46,365 bases of DNA from Verrucomicrobiota bacterium (GCA_018239725.1 JAFEGU010000342.1:1-46365); one strand, 5' to 3'. Numbered from the stretch's first letter, positions 8,522 to 17,005 are shown. The notes: generated by a model not told the origin, from the sequence alone. Numbers and translations: made by a program.

Positions 8522-9619
8522 CTATGTTTTTGAGCTGCGGTTCAGTAAAAGAGCGTCAGTAAGGACGATGGACATCATGGCCTCAACGATCGGCACTGCG
8601 CGGATGGTGACGCATGGGTCATGGCGCGAGCCTTCAGGGATCTTAAATTCTTTTTCCTCTCCTTGCGTACTCACCGTTTTTTGAGGCTTCATGATGCTGG
8701 AGGTAGGTTTAAAGGGGACTCGGACGATCAAGGGCATGCCGGTGCTGATGCCGCCGAGGGTTCCGCCTGCAAGGTTGCTGGCTTTTGTGATCTTCCCTTC
8801 GTCATTGACGATGAACTGGTCGTTGTGTTCAGAGCCTTTCATACGGGCGGCTGCAAAGCCCGATCCGATCTCAAACCCTTTGGTAGCGGGGATGGAAAGC
8901 ATCGCCTTTGCTAAATTGGCCTCGAGCTTTTCATAGACGGGGTCCCCAAGGCCGGTTGGAAGGTTAAAACCGACAGACTCGATCACCCCTCCCAAGGAAT
9001 CTCCCTCTTCTTTCACCTTCTCGATGGCGCGGATGATCTTTTCCGTTGCTGCCTCGTCGGGACAGAAAATTGGGCTTTTCCGGGTTGCCGCTTGCAGCGC
9101 TGCCGGATCATTGAATGCAGGCTCTGCTATGCCGATCCCGCCGATTTCCCGAATAAAGGCAACGACCTGTATCCCATAGATGGCCAGCAGCTTTTTGGCT
9201 ACAGCTCCAGCAGCTACGCGGCAAGCGGTCTCGCGGGCTGAGGAGCGCCCTCCGCCGCGGTAATCGAAGATCCCATACTTTTCAAGATATGTGAAGTTGG
9301 CGTGGCCGGGACGGAGCAGGTCTTTGATCGGTTCGTACTTGGAGGAATCGGCATCTTTGTTAAAGATGATGATGCTGATCGGAGCTCCTGTCGTCTTTCC
9401 TTCAAAAACACCCGAGCAGATCTCGGCGGTATCTTTTTCTCCACGGGGAGTGACATAGGCTGTTCTACCAGGCTGTCGCAAGGCAAGCTCTGCGTTGATC
9501 TCTTCATCGGAAATGGGGAGTCCGGCTGGACACCCGTCGATGACGACGCCGATTGCTTTGCCATGGGATTCTCCCCATGTGGTGATCCGGAAGAGGTTGC
9601 CAAAGTGATTGCTTGCCAT
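8522..9619 (-). CDS. aroC: Chorismate synthase (AroC)
   Basis: FMN-dependent conversion of EPSP to chorismate, the last common aromatic step. The 365-residue protein begins MASNHFGNLFRITTWGESHG (family signature with the catalytic His) and has LRQPGRTAYVTPR, DYRGGGRSSARETA, GFEIGSGFAAARMKGSEHND and the C-terminal SRHDPCV. The ATG at 9619 is preferred over an in-frame TTG at 9625 because it has AAGAGA upstream and matches the family N-terminus. It is the last gene of the nine-gene aromatic operon, 14 nt after aroK, and is followed by the inverted repeats at 8376-8472. Confidence 0.96.
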   Translation of the reverse strand: MASNHFGNLFRITTWGESHGKAIGVVIDGCPAGLPISDEEINAELALRQPGRTAYVTPRGEKDTAEICSGVFEGKTTGAPISIIIFNKDADSSKYEPIKDLLRPGHANFTYLEKYGIFDYRGGGRSSARETACRVAAGAVAKKLLAIYGIQVVAFIREIGGIGIAEPAFNDPAALQAATRKSPIFCPDEAATEKIIRAIEKVKEEGDSLGGVIESVGFNLPTGLGDPVYEKLEANLAKAMLSIPATKGFEIGSGFAAARMKGSEHNDQFIVNDEGKITKASNLAGGTLGGISTGMPLIVRVPFKPTSSIMKPQKTVSTQGEEKEFKIPEGSRHDPCVTIRAVPIVEAMMSIVLTDALLLNRSSKT

Positions 9620-9633
9620 GTGCAATTCTCTTG

Positions 9634-10167
9634 TTATTTATTTTCTTGTGCGTTGACAGTTGCGGCCAGTTCTTCGAGAACGGCCTCGTCCATTTTATTG
9701 CTCACATCGATCCGGACTGCGCGGACCCTTTCATAGATTGTTTTCCGTTTTTCGTACATCCTGTCGAAAGATCCTTCCGGATCGATCGGGTCGAGATAGG
9801 CGGGGAGCGGAGAGCTTAAGACCCTTTTCTTCAATGCTTCTTTATCTAATGACAAATAGATGAGCTGGCCCATTTTTTCCAGGATTTCTACGTTCGAGCG
9901 GTGCAAGATCATGCCGCCCCCGACCGCAATGATGCAGGATTGGACATTTTGCAGAGCGGCCAATACTTGTGTTTCAAGGGCGCGAAACCCTTCTTCCCCA
10001 AGCTTCATGTAGATCTCGCGGCATCCGATCCGCTCTTTTTTCAATAAGGCATATTCCTCTTCGATCAATCGATCGGTATCGATAAAAGGGCGGGACAGGT
10101 ATTCGCTCAGCTTTTTGCCGAAGTAGGTCTTGCCGCAAGATTTAAAGCCGAAAAGGATCGTGTTCAC
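9634..10167 (-). CDS. aroK: Shikimate kinase (AroK)
   Basis: Phosphorylates shikimate at O3 with ATP. The 177-residue P-loop kinase has GFKSCGKT (Walker A), DTDRLIEE (shikimate-binding Asp), AVGGGMILH and the lid segment SSPLPAYLDP followed by YEKRKTIYE. The start is a GTG at 10167: it overlaps the aroA stop as GTGA, has GAGG upstream, and places the first beta strand (NTILFGFK) at the N-terminus as in the family. The longer frame to 10239 would only add residues antisense to nothing known and overlapping aroA. Identification rests on motifs plus pathway context. Confidence 0.92.
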   Translation of the reverse strand: MNTILFGFKSCGKTYFGKKLSEYLSRPFIDTDRLIEEEYALLKKERIGCREIYMKLGEEGFRALETQVLAALQNVQSCIIAVGGGMILHRSNVEILEKMGQLIYLSLDKEALKKRVLSSPLPAYLDPIDPEGSFDRMYEKRKTIYERVRAVRIDVSNKMDEAVLEELAATVNAQENK

Positions 10168-11450
10168 TCTCTGACCTCGATCGATGCGCCGAGGTTGGAC
10201 AGATCGCGCGCAAATGTTGGAAATGTCTTGGCAACGCACTCGACTCCGTCGATCACGCTTTCTCCTTTTGCTCCAAGGGCTGCGATCGAAAGGGACATCG
10301 CTATCCGATGGTCGGCGTAGGATTTAAGCTGGGCTCCATGAAGAGAGGAGCGTGAGACGATCAGTCCATCGGGCGTCTCTTCGATAGAAGCTCCCATTTT
10401 TTTCAGTTCTGTGCAGATGCTATGGATCCGGTCAGATTCTTTTTTTCGGGCAACTGCGGCATTGACGATCCGTGTCGTCCCTTCCGTGTAGCAGCCGATC
10501 ACGGCTAAAATGGTGATCGCATCGATATAGTCGTTGATGTCGAGCTCAATCCCTTTTAGCTTGGAGCCTTTCTTGATCTTGAGCTGCTTTTTTTCAGCGG
10601 TGATCTCGATGTTTGCGCCCATAGCAATAAGCGCTTCGATCAATTTTTTATCTCCTTGGCAATCATCCATATCGATGTTGCTAAGCGTCAGCTCAGAGTC
10701 GGTAACGATCGCTGCGGCAATAGGGAAAGCGGATGAGCTGAAATCGCCAGGCACACTGATATCAAATCCATCGTAGCTGCCATTTCCATGGACGGTGTAG
10801 TGGGTGTAGTTGTCGTTGTCTACCCGTAAGCCCAACCGTTTCATCCAGCTTAAGGTCAGGTCAATCCAAGGTTTTTCACCGGGATTATCAACGAAGACCT
10901 CACTTTTTCCATTCAGAAAGCTTGTTGCGATCAGGATCCCTGAAACGGGTTGAGAATCTTCTCCTGGAAGGGTGGCTCTTCCTGGCTTCATCGGTCCTTT
11001 GATGATGATCGGAGCATAGCCGTCCTGACGCATCGAATCGGCCATTGCACCGAGTTGCGATAGGGCGCTAAGCAGCGGTTTGACGGGGCGGTTATGACGG
11101 ATCGAATGGTCGCCGGTAATGACTGTGTAGGTGGGAGAAAGTCCTGCAAGGGCCCCGATAAACCGGAGAACCTGCCCCGAATTGCCGGAATCGATCACAT
11201 TTTCGGCGCTTTGGAGGTTGCCAGATGTTCCTTTAATGAGGATCTCTTCATCGTTCATATCGACGGAGGCTCCTAGCATGCGGATCGCATCGACCATGGC
11301 AAACGTATCAGGGGAGTTCAAGTAGTTCCGGACACGGGTCTTTCCTTTTCCCATCAACCCAAAAAGAATGGCTCTTAGCGTATGCGATTTGGAAGGAGGG
11401 ATGGCGATCGTTCCTTTAAGAGAGGAAGGAGAGATTTTGAACTGGGTCAT
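10164..11450 (-). CDS. aroA: EPSP synthase (AroA)
   Basis: Transfers enolpyruvate from PEP to shikimate 3-phosphate; this is the glyphosate target family. The 428-residue protein shows IPPSKSHTLRAI (shikimate-3-phosphate Lys/Ser), DSGNSGQVLRF (a variant of the LGNAGT loop), DHSIRHNRPVKPLL, LPGEDSQPVSGIL, KESDRI and YADHRIAMSLS. The variant of the NAGT loop is notable because this loop influences glyphosate sensitivity in the family, but no phenotype can be inferred. It overlaps aroB upstream and aroK downstream by 4 nt each. Confidence 0.95.
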   Translation of the reverse strand: MTQFKISPSSLKGTIAIPPSKSHTLRAILFGLMGKGKTRVRNYLNSPDTFAMVDAIRMLGASVDMNDEEILIKGTSGNLQSAENVIDSGNSGQVLRFIGALAGLSPTYTVITGDHSIRHNRPVKPLLSALSQLGAMADSMRQDGYAPIIIKGPMKPGRATLPGEDSQPVSGILIATSFLNGKSEVFVDNPGEKPWIDLTLSWMKRLGLRVDNDNYTHYTVHGNGSYDGFDISVPGDFSSSAFPIAAAIVTDSELTLSNIDMDDCQGDKKLIEALIAMGANIEITAEKKQLKIKKGSKLKGIELDINDYIDAITILAVIGCYTEGTTRIVNAAVARKKESDRIHSICTELKKMGASIEETPDGLIVSRSSLHGAQLKSYADHRIAMSLSIAALGAKGESVIDGVECVAKTFPTFARDLSNLGASIEVRE

Positions 11451-12577
11451 CGTATACCTCGGAATTGGGAAAGGGTCGAGATAATCACTTCTTGCAGGAT
11501 CGCATCATCGATGGCAGTGCAGTAGGCGCCGTTGAAAGCTGCTGGAGAGCCGATCGCTTCCAATAGGACAAAGCGGGGTTTAGCATTTTTAGATTTTTTA
11601 TCGAGCATCATCGCTCCGTAGAGGTTTTCAAATGTGAGTTTATCAGAAATAGCGAGCGGGAATTCAAAGAGCTTGAGGACATGCTCGATCTGTTCGCAAA
11701 CAGTTTTATCGAGGAGCCCGAGCCGATGGCTCAAATTAGCCTCTGCAAGCATTCCGACGGCAACAGCTTCTCCGTGGGCGATCCGGTAGTTTTCTAGAAG
11801 CTCGATCGCATGGGCGACCGTATGGCCGAAGTTCAAGATTCTCCGGTACCCATTTTCTTGAAAGTCCGCTTCGACAACATCTTTTTTTATTAAGAAGCTA
11901 TCATAGATCACTTCCTGCAAAAATTCTGGGTCCTTTTTTACCCATTTGGAGTGGCCATCGATCAGTTTTTGAAAGAGTTTAGGTGAGAGGATCAGGCCAT
12001 GCTTGATGATCTCGGCAAGTCCGTTCCTCCATTCTCGATCAGGAAGCGTTGATAAGGTCGTCGTATCGATCAAAATGTGGTCTGCAGGATAGTAGGTCCC
12101 GATGAGATTTTTTCCGAAAGGGGTATTGACTCCTGTTTTTCCTCCGATAACAGCATCGACCATGCAGAGGAGCGTTGTTGGAATGCAAAGAAAAGGAACC
12201 CCTCTGCAGAATGTGGAGGCGACATAGCCTGCCAGATCTGTCGCAACGCCTCCGCCGATGGCGATGATCGCTGTGTCTTTGCCGCAATGATGGGCAAACA
12301 GTTCATCCTCCAATCGTTCCTTCATCTCGCGGGTCTTTGATTCTTCTCCTGACGGAAAGGTCAGCTTCGTAACCGTAACGCCCTGTTTTTTTAAGAATGC
12401 CGCCCATTTGTCGACAAGCAGCGATTGGATATGGGAGTCTGCGATGGTCACAAGCTTTTTCTTTAGGCTGCTCAAGGTTTCAACCCAGGCTTGGCTGTAT
12501 AAGATCTCGTGGCCGAAATGGACCTTGGTCGTGATGGGAGATGGGGTTAGCTGTAGAGTAAGGTCGCGTTTGATCAT
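11447..12577 (-). CDS. aroB: 3-dehydroquinate synthase (AroB)
   Basis: NAD- and metal-dependent cyclisation of DAHP to 3-dehydroquinate. The protein has FPSGEESKT, AIGGGVATDLAGYVAST (NAD loop), IPTTLLCMVDAVIGGKTGVNTPFGKN (active-site signature), LAEIIKHGLI with the metal Glu, and ILNFGHTVAHAIE with the metal His. The start at 12577 is chosen because ATGA overlaps the stop of the aminotransferase gene, the coupling pattern of the whole operon; an ATG three codons earlier (12586) is possible. Neither has a strong Shine-Dalgarno sequence, which fits translation by coupling. Confidence 0.95.
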   Translation of the reverse strand: MIKRDLTLQLTPSPITTKVHFGHEILYSQAWVETLSSLKKKLVTIADSHIQSLLVDKWAAFLKKQGVTVTKLTFPSGEESKTREMKERLEDELFAHHCGKDTAIIAIGGGVATDLAGYVASTFCRGVPFLCIPTTLLCMVDAVIGGKTGVNTPFGKNLIGTYYPADHILIDTTTLSTLPDREWRNGLAEIIKHGLILSPKLFQKLIDGHSKWVKKDPEFLQEVIYDSFLIKKDVVEADFQENGYRRILNFGHTVAHAIELLENYRIAHGEAVAVGMLAEANLSHRLGLLDKTVCEQIEHVLKLFEFPLAISDKLTFENLYGAMMLDKKSKNAKPRFVLLEAIGSPAAFNGAYCTAIDDAILQEVIISTLSQFRGIR

Positions 12578-13731
12578 TGTGTGCATAGCCGTTTTAATGC
12601 GTTAAGTCCTCGTTCGATATGGTCTAGGGATTCGGTGAATGCAAAGCGGACATATCCTTCCATTCCAAATGCGCTTCCAGGCACGGCTGCGATGTTGCCT
12701 TCCTTCAGGATCATTTCACAAAATTCAAGCGAAGAGATTTTTTCTTTTGTAAATACGGTTAAAGGGATAAATGCATAGAGGGCGGATGAGGGTTTGGGAA
12801 GTTCGCAGGAAAATAGACGATTCAATGTATCCATAAAACGATCCCGTTTTTCTTGCATGGCATTTCTCATCATTGAGCTGACAGCATCGGCATGCTTGAT
12901 TGCGCTTAAAGCTGCCCATTGGCTTAAACTTGCAGTTCCTGTTGTCGTTTGCCCTTGCAAAGAGGCCATCGCGGCAATCAGCTGCTGCGGCCCAAGAGCG
13001 AACCCGACGCGCAGTCCTGTCATTCCAAAATTTTTGGAGCAGCTTTGGATGATCACAACCCGGTTTTGCCACTTGAGCAATGAGCCGCATGACACAAACT
13101 TTTCTTGATCATAGACGATCTCGCTATATACTTCATCAGAGATCACCGTCCAATCTTTTGCTTCGGCCAATTCTAAAATGCTGATCAGTTCGTCCCGTGT
13201 GTAGATAGCGCCGGTTGGATTGTTGGGCTGGTTCAAAATCAGGACCTTGGTTTTCGAGGTGCTCATCTTTTTCAATGAATCCGCTGTTACTTTCCATCCA
13301 CTGGATTCCTCGCTGGGAACGATGACGGGAGTCGCATTGAAGTGGCTAACGATCGTAGGATACGATGTCCAGAATGGAGATGGGATCAATACTTCATCGC
13401 CGGAAGAGAGGAGAAGGTCCAAAGCAGCATAAAGGGCAAACTTGCCTCCGCAGGTGACCAGGATCTGGTTTTCCTTGTATTGGCATCCATAGCTAGAGTT
13501 CTGCCAATTTGCAACAGCCGTCCTGAGGGCAGGAAGGCCCATGAGAGGCGGGTAGGAGCAGTCTTGGGTCTGCAAGGCTTGGGAAATCCCCGCCGCAATA
13601 TCGGGATGCATCGGCAAATTGGGATCGCCGGCAGAAAAATTAAACACTTCTTCCCCGTTTGCTTTTTTTTGCTGGGCAAGTGTATTGATCGCAACGGTTG
13701 CGGAGGGGGTGATTTTATTGTGGATTTCCAT
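12574..13731 (-). CDS. PLP aminotransferase, aspartate/aromatic (class I)
   Basis: 385 residues, fold-type I aminotransferase of the aspartate I-beta group. Seen: FNFSAGDPNLP, SYPPLMGLPALR, LNQPNNPTGAIY (PLP Asn), VISDEVYSEIVYD and SCSKNFGMTGLRVG with the Schiff-base Lys, then YVRFAFTES with the carboxylate Arg. In this operon it sits between tyrA and aroB, so a role in transaminating phenylpyruvate, hydroxyphenylpyruvate or prephenate is likely. Members of this group can also be plain aspartate aminotransferases, and sequence alone does not decide. It overlaps tyrA by 17 nt and aroB by 4 nt. Confidence 0.88.
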   Translation of the reverse strand: MEIHNKITPSATVAINTLAQQKKANGEEVFNFSAGDPNLPMHPDIAAGISQALQTQDCSYPPLMGLPALRTAVANWQNSSYGCQYKENQILVTCGGKFALYAALDLLLSSGDEVLIPSPFWTSYPTIVSHFNATPVIVPSEESSGWKVTADSLKKMSTSKTKVLILNQPNNPTGAIYTRDELISILELAEAKDWTVISDEVYSEIVYDQEKFVSCGSLLKWQNRVVIIQSCSKNFGMTGLRVGFALGPQQLIAAMASLQGQTTTGTASLSQWAALSAIKHADAVSSMMRNAMQEKRDRFMDTLNRLFSCELPKPSSALYAFIPLTVFTKEKISSLEFCEMILKEGNIAAVPGSAFGMEGYVRFAFTESLDHIERGLNALKRLCTQ

Positions 13732-14503
13732 AAGGGGCCTTTTGTATAAACTCTACCCATTTATTCCAGTATTGAAGCAGAATTTTACGGTTATTATCTG
13801 TTAGTTCATTCGCCAGTTGAGGCGGTGTCTTTGCCAGGCGCGTCATCGATTGGAAGCCGGTCCCGGCGATCTGCAAGGCTTCCTCGTCTTCCTGCTTAAC
13901 AAAGGCCATTAAGGCCTGAGAGATCAACAAGGGCAGATGGGAGATCAATGCGACCTGTTCATCATGTTTTTCCGCGCTGAGGCGGATGGGATTGGCCCCA
14001 AGGCCGCCGATCCAACGTTCAATTGTTTGCAGCGTCTCTTCTTGATTCTTCCTGTGGGGAGTTATCAGCCAAACTCCGCCTTCAAAAAGAGTGGCAGAGC
14101 TGGACCTGTATCCCGATGTTTCCTTTCCTGCCATCGGATGGGTCGAGACAAATTCAATCTGATCGCTAGAGAGCTTTTCCAAAACTGGCACAATCTGCCC
14201 TTTGACGCTGCTGATGTCGAGTACAGTCAAGGGATGATCGATAGGTAGGCTGGCAAGCGTCTTTGCTATCGAAGAAAGCGCATAAAGGGGAGCTGAGATG
14301 ACCACAAGCTCTGCCCATTGGGCAAGCTCCTCGATCGATGCAAAATGACGGTCGATCACCTTTTCATTCTGGGCCAGTTCAAGATGGCTGCTGCTTTTGT
14401 CGCAGGCAGCGATTTCAACTTTCCCATCTTTAGCTTTGATGGTCTTAGCGATCGAGCCGCCGATGAGTCCGAGGCCAATGATCCCTATGCGTTTAAAACA
14501 CAT
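13715..14503 (-). CDS. tyrA: Prephenate/arogenate dehydrogenase (TyrA)
   Basis: Oxidative decarboxylation of prephenate or arogenate in tyrosine synthesis. 262 residues: a Rossmann fold with GIIGLGLIGGS at residues 7-17, LDISSVKG, STHPMAGKETSGY (the family signature with the catalytic His) and the helical C-terminal dimerisation domain. It lacks a C-terminal ACT domain and a fused chorismate mutase, so control must come from elsewhere, possibly the leader upstream of the operon. NAD versus NADP and prephenate versus arogenate preference are not decided here. It overlaps pheA by 19 nt. Confidence 0.9.
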   Translation of the reverse strand: MCFKRIGIIGLGLIGGSIAKTIKAKDGKVEIAACDKSSSHLELAQNEKVIDRHFASIEELAQWAELVVISAPLYALSSIAKTLASLPIDHPLTVLDISSVKGQIVPVLEKLSSDQIEFVSTHPMAGKETSGYRSSSATLFEGGVWLITPHRKNQEETLQTIERWIGGLGANPIRLSAEKHDEQVALISHLPLLISQALMAFVKQEDEEALQIAGTGFQSMTRLAKTPPQLANELTDNNRKILLQYWNKWVEFIQKAPYGNPQ

Positions 14504-15330
14504 GACCTATCCTTGTTGTAGATCCCCAGCATCTTACAGCTTTGAGTGATTTCTTGTAGGTTTTTCAATGCCTGTTCGAGCAAATGCATTTGAGTTGGAC
14601 CGAACTGCAAATCGATATAAAACAGGTATTCGAAAGGCTTGCCAATGATCGGCCGAGATTCAATTTTAGTCAAATTGATCCCGTGGCCTGCAACATCTTG
14701 CAACACTTCAGCCAATGCCCCCGGCTCATGCTTCAGCGTTATCAGCACTGTACATTTATCTCCTTGCAATGCATTCCGTTCTTTTTTTGCTGCAAACAAG
14801 AATCGGGTGTAGTTGTGCGGGTTGTCGGCGATCCCTTTTTTTAGGACGCAGAGGGAATAAAGCTGAGCTGTCTGGCAACTTGCGATCGCGGCTTCTTCAG
14901 GGTCTTGTCTTTGCGCAAGCATCGCAGCTGCACCGGCAGTGTCGTAATGGACGATCGGCTCTATCCATGGATGGGTGCGGAAAAACGCGCGGCATTGGTC
15001 AAGCGCCTTGGGATGGGAATAGACCCTTTTGAGTTTTTTGATCGCATGATCAGAACCTTCAATCCCCAAAAGGCAATGTTCGATCTTCAACAGTTTTTCA
15101 CCGACGATTGCGATGTCGAACTGGTGGAGAAGATCGTAATTTTCCCATATGGAACCGATCAACGTGTTCTCAATCGGAATGACAGCGATGTCAGCCTGAT
15201 CTTCTTCCAAAGCTTCATAAAGGGAAAGAAATGTTTCTTTCCCCGTGAGCTGGACATCGGACCCGAATGCAGCAAGGGCAGCCAATTCGCTGAAAGAGCC
15301 TTGGGCCCCTTGATAGACGATCCGTTTCAT
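14485..15330 (-). CDS. pheA: Prephenate dehydratase with ACT domain (PheA)
   Basis: Converts prephenate to phenylpyruvate. 281 residues. The catalytic domain begins KRIVYQGAQGSFSELAA and has VIPIENTLIGSI, VYSHPKALDQC and NYTRFLF, the Thr-Arg-Phe catalytic signature. The C-terminal part (about 190-270) is an ACT domain, LKHEPGALAEVLQDVAGHGI followed by ESRPI, which in relatives binds phenylalanine for feedback. It is a monofunctional enzyme with the chorismate mutase supplied by the gene just upstream, overlapped by 4 nt (ATGA). Confidence 0.95.
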   Translation of the reverse strand: MKRIVYQGAQGSFSELAALAAFGSDVQLTGKETFLSLYEALEEDQADIAVIPIENTLIGSIWENYDLLHQFDIAIVGEKLLKIEHCLLGIEGSDHAIKKLKRVYSHPKALDQCRAFFRTHPWIEPIVHYDTAGAAAMLAQRQDPEEAAIASCQTAQLYSLCVLKKGIADNPHNYTRFLFAAKKERNALQGDKCTVLITLKHEPGALAEVLQDVAGHGINLTKIESRPIIGKPFEYLFYIDLQFGPTQMHLLEQALKNLQEITQSCKMLGIYNKDRSCVLNA

Positions 15331-15614
15331 CCGATTTTTTCCTTCTCGTTCATGATCATTTTCATTTCCATTTTGGAATAGTTCACAAACACCGTAAACA
15401 TCTCTTCAATAATCGCAGGGCTAAGGTTGTTCTGTTTTGCCAGCTCCCGGAGCATCTGCTTTTGGAGCTTTTCCCTTTCCCAATCATCGACAGGCAGTGT
15501 TTTCTGCCGCTTGACTTTGGCGATCTCCTTGGTCACCACAAGCCTTTTTCCGAGCAGTGCGATGATCTCTGCGTTGATCGCATCGATCTCATTGCGCAAA
15601 TTATTCAAGTTCAT
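15327..15614 (-). CDS. aroQ: Chorismate mutase, AroQ class
   Basis: Claisen rearrangement of chorismate to prephenate. A 95-residue all-helical protein with the AroQ pattern LRNEIDAINAEIIALLGKR followed by KEIAKVKRQ, with active-site Arg/Lys at expected spacing. It is free-standing, placed between a DAHP synthase and prephenate dehydratase and overlapping both by 4 nt. In some bacteria AroQ forms a complex with a type I-beta DAHP synthase and confers prephenate inhibition; adjacency makes that plausible here but not shown. AroQ also names type II dehydroquinase, but the fold here is clearly the mutase. Confidence 0.92.
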   Translation of the reverse strand: MNLNNLRNEIDAINAEIIALLGKRLVVTKEIAKVKRQKTLPVDDWEREKLQKQMLRELAKQNNLSPAIIEEMFTVFVNYSKMEMKMIMNEKEKIG

Positions 15615-16624
15615 AAGCGCCTCCCGATCGCTTGGGCGATCGTATTTAGCTCTGTTGATAGTTGGGAAAGCTCATGCGGAAGCAGGGCTTGTTTGCCATC
15701 GCACTTTGCTTCAGCTGGCAAATGGTGCACTTCGATGAGCAGTCCGTCCGCGCCTAAAGCAACTGATGCCTTCGAAAGGGCCGGTATAATGTCTTTGCGT
15801 CCGGCTGCATGGCTTGGGTCGACGATGATCGGAAGGTGTGTCATCCCTTTAGCAACAGCGACGCTGCTTAAATCGAGGGTGCTGCGCGTCGAGTTCTCGA
15901 ATGTACGGATCCCACGTTCGCACAAGATCACCTGTTCATTGCCGTGAGCCATGATGTATTCAGCGCTCATGAGCCACTCTTCGACAGTAGCCGACATGCC
16001 CCTTTTCAGGATGACGGGCTTGCCGCATTGGCCGACCTCTTTGAGAAGATTGAAGTTTTGCATGTTCCGAGCGCCGATCCTGACGATATCGACGTGTTCG
16101 GCAACGACGCCTACATCGCGGACGTCCATCACTTCCGTTTCGATCACAAGGCCGTGTTCCAACTGAGCTCTTTTATGGATCTTCAATCCCTCGATGCCCA
16201 TCCCTTGGAAGCTGTAGGGAGATGTCCTGGGTTTGAACGCCGATCCCCGCAGCACAGAGACGTTGGCATTTTTAAGCTGCCGGGCAATTGTTAGCAGCTG
16301 CTCTTCACTTTCAATGGCGCAAGGGCCTGCCATCATAATGATCTGGTCGCCGCCGATCTCGATATCCTTGATCTTGATGGTCGAGCGGGTAGGTTTGAAT
16401 GCCTTGCTGGCCATTTTGAACGGCGTTGCGATCGGCATGACCGTTTCTACGCATTCCATGGCTTGAATCTCTCCCAACAAGTCGGCCGTCGGCTTTTGTT
16501 CTAAACCAAGGATCGTTGCATCGCCTGCTTGGGAAATACAGTGGTGCATCCCATGCTGGCTCAATTTTTGGACCAGAAGGGCAAGAGCATCGCTTCTGAT
16601 CTGCTGTTTTAGCTTAATTAACAT
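15611..16624 (-). CDS. aroF: DAHP synthase, type I-beta, Phe/Tyr-operon copy
   Basis: 337 residues, a paralog of the trp-operon enzyme at 4030-5052 with the same layout: an N-terminal ferredoxin-like domain (about 1-75), then MAGPCAIES, RGSAFKPRTSPYSFQG, IGARNMQNF, LLKRGMSAT, LCERGIRTFE, VDPSHAAG, IEVHH and CDGKQAL. The metal ligands Cys, His, Glu and Asp are all kept. The N-terminal domains of the two copies are clearly diverged, which fits different feedback control. It is the first structural gene of the operon, with AAAGGA six bases before ATG, and lies about 190 nt after a Phe/Tyr-rich leader ORF. Confidence 0.94.
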   Translation of the reverse strand: MLIKLKQQIRSDALALLVQKLSQHGMHHCISQAGDATILGLEQKPTADLLGEIQAMECVETVMPIATPFKMASKAFKPTRSTIKIKDIEIGGDQIIMMAGPCAIESEEQLLTIARQLKNANVSVLRGSAFKPRTSPYSFQGMGIEGLKIHKRAQLEHGLVIETEVMDVRDVGVVAEHVDIVRIGARNMQNFNLLKEVGQCGKPVILKRGMSATVEEWLMSAEYIMAHGNEQVILCERGIRTFENSTRSTLDLSSVAVAKGMTHLPIIVDPSHAAGRKDIIPALSKASVALGADGLLIEVHHLPAEAKCDGKQALLPHELSQLSTELNTIAQAIGRRL

Positions 16625-16955
16625 TGTAAATCCTTTATAATCAATATCTTGTAGTTTTAATTAGACGCAAAGCGTCTCTTGCGTATCGCTCTTTGGTCTT
16701 ACGCCATGAAGAGCTAAGATTTAACTTTTAGGTTGTGCAAAAGAACCTTTCTTAGCCTTTTGCGGGCCTTAAGTTAGAAAAACGGGTGGTAAGGGGTTAA
16801 ATATGTATTGGCGCTTAGGCGCCAAAATAGAAATAAAAAGAAACGTAAAAACGGCAAGATGCACAAGAAGAGCGAGCTTCTTGCGACGCAGGGGCGAGAG
16901 CCTGTAGGGTCTGCGTATTTTTCATGGTAAAAACACTTTGCCTTTTTCTTTCTTG
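16625..16955 (-). promoter_or_regulatory. Structured leader of the aromatic operon, candidate Phe/Tyr attenuator
   Basis: About 330 nt of transcribed leader between the promoter and the first operon gene. Stems visible on the transcript: 16886-16916 (ACGCAG/CTGCGT), 16865-16882 (AAGAAG/CTTCTT), 16808-16825 (TTGGCGC/GCGCCAA, enclosing the leader stop codon), 16737-16763 (GCAAAAG/CTTTTGC), and two mutually exclusive stems near the gene, 16663-16677 (AGACGC/GCGTCT) and 16665-16684 (ACGCAA/TTGCGT). A 7-nt stretch inside the leader ORF (16860-16866) can also pair with 16733-16739. No stem is followed by a clean U run, so whether control is by termination or by translation is open. The arrangement with a leader peptide is the reason for the call. 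Confidence 0.65.
16815..16925 (-). CDS. Leader peptide rich in Phe and Tyr codons
   Basis: A 36-codon ORF running ATG (16925) to TAA (16815), about 30 nt after the predicted transcription start. It begins MKNTQTLQALAPAS and ends CRFYVSFYFYFGA, with seven Phe/Tyr codons in nine (F-Y-V-S-F-Y-F-Y-F), directly ahead of a stop codon buried in a hairpin. The layout matches leader peptides such as pheL that sense charged tRNA by ribosome stalling (established principle), and the downstream operon makes Phe and Tyr. It has no strong Shine-Dalgarno sequence (AAAAAGG lies about 15 nt upstream), the weakest point. It is too short for standard gene finding. Confidence 0.72.
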   Translation of the reverse strand: MKNTQTLQALAPASQEARSSCASCRFYVSFYFYFGA

Positions 16956-16961
16956 TACTAC

Positions 16962-16991
16962 ATTATAATCTAATTTTATGCAAATAGTCAA
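16962..16991 (-). promoter_or_regulatory. Promoter of the Phe/Tyr aromatic operon
   Basis: On the minus strand, TTGACT (16991-16986), an 18-nt spacer, and a consensus TATAAT (16967-16962). Predicted start is near 16955. The -10 lies in the palindrome ATTATAAT, so a divergent promoter for aroDE may share these bases; a good plus-strand -35 was not found. Confidence 0.75.
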
Positions 16992-17005
16992 GAGGCTTCA
17001 TCCTT

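Noticed and set aside
8621-8936. Plus-strand open frames inside aroC and similar antisense frames in other aro/trp genes
   Set aside because: They mirror codon bias of the real genes and have no motifs or ribosome sites.
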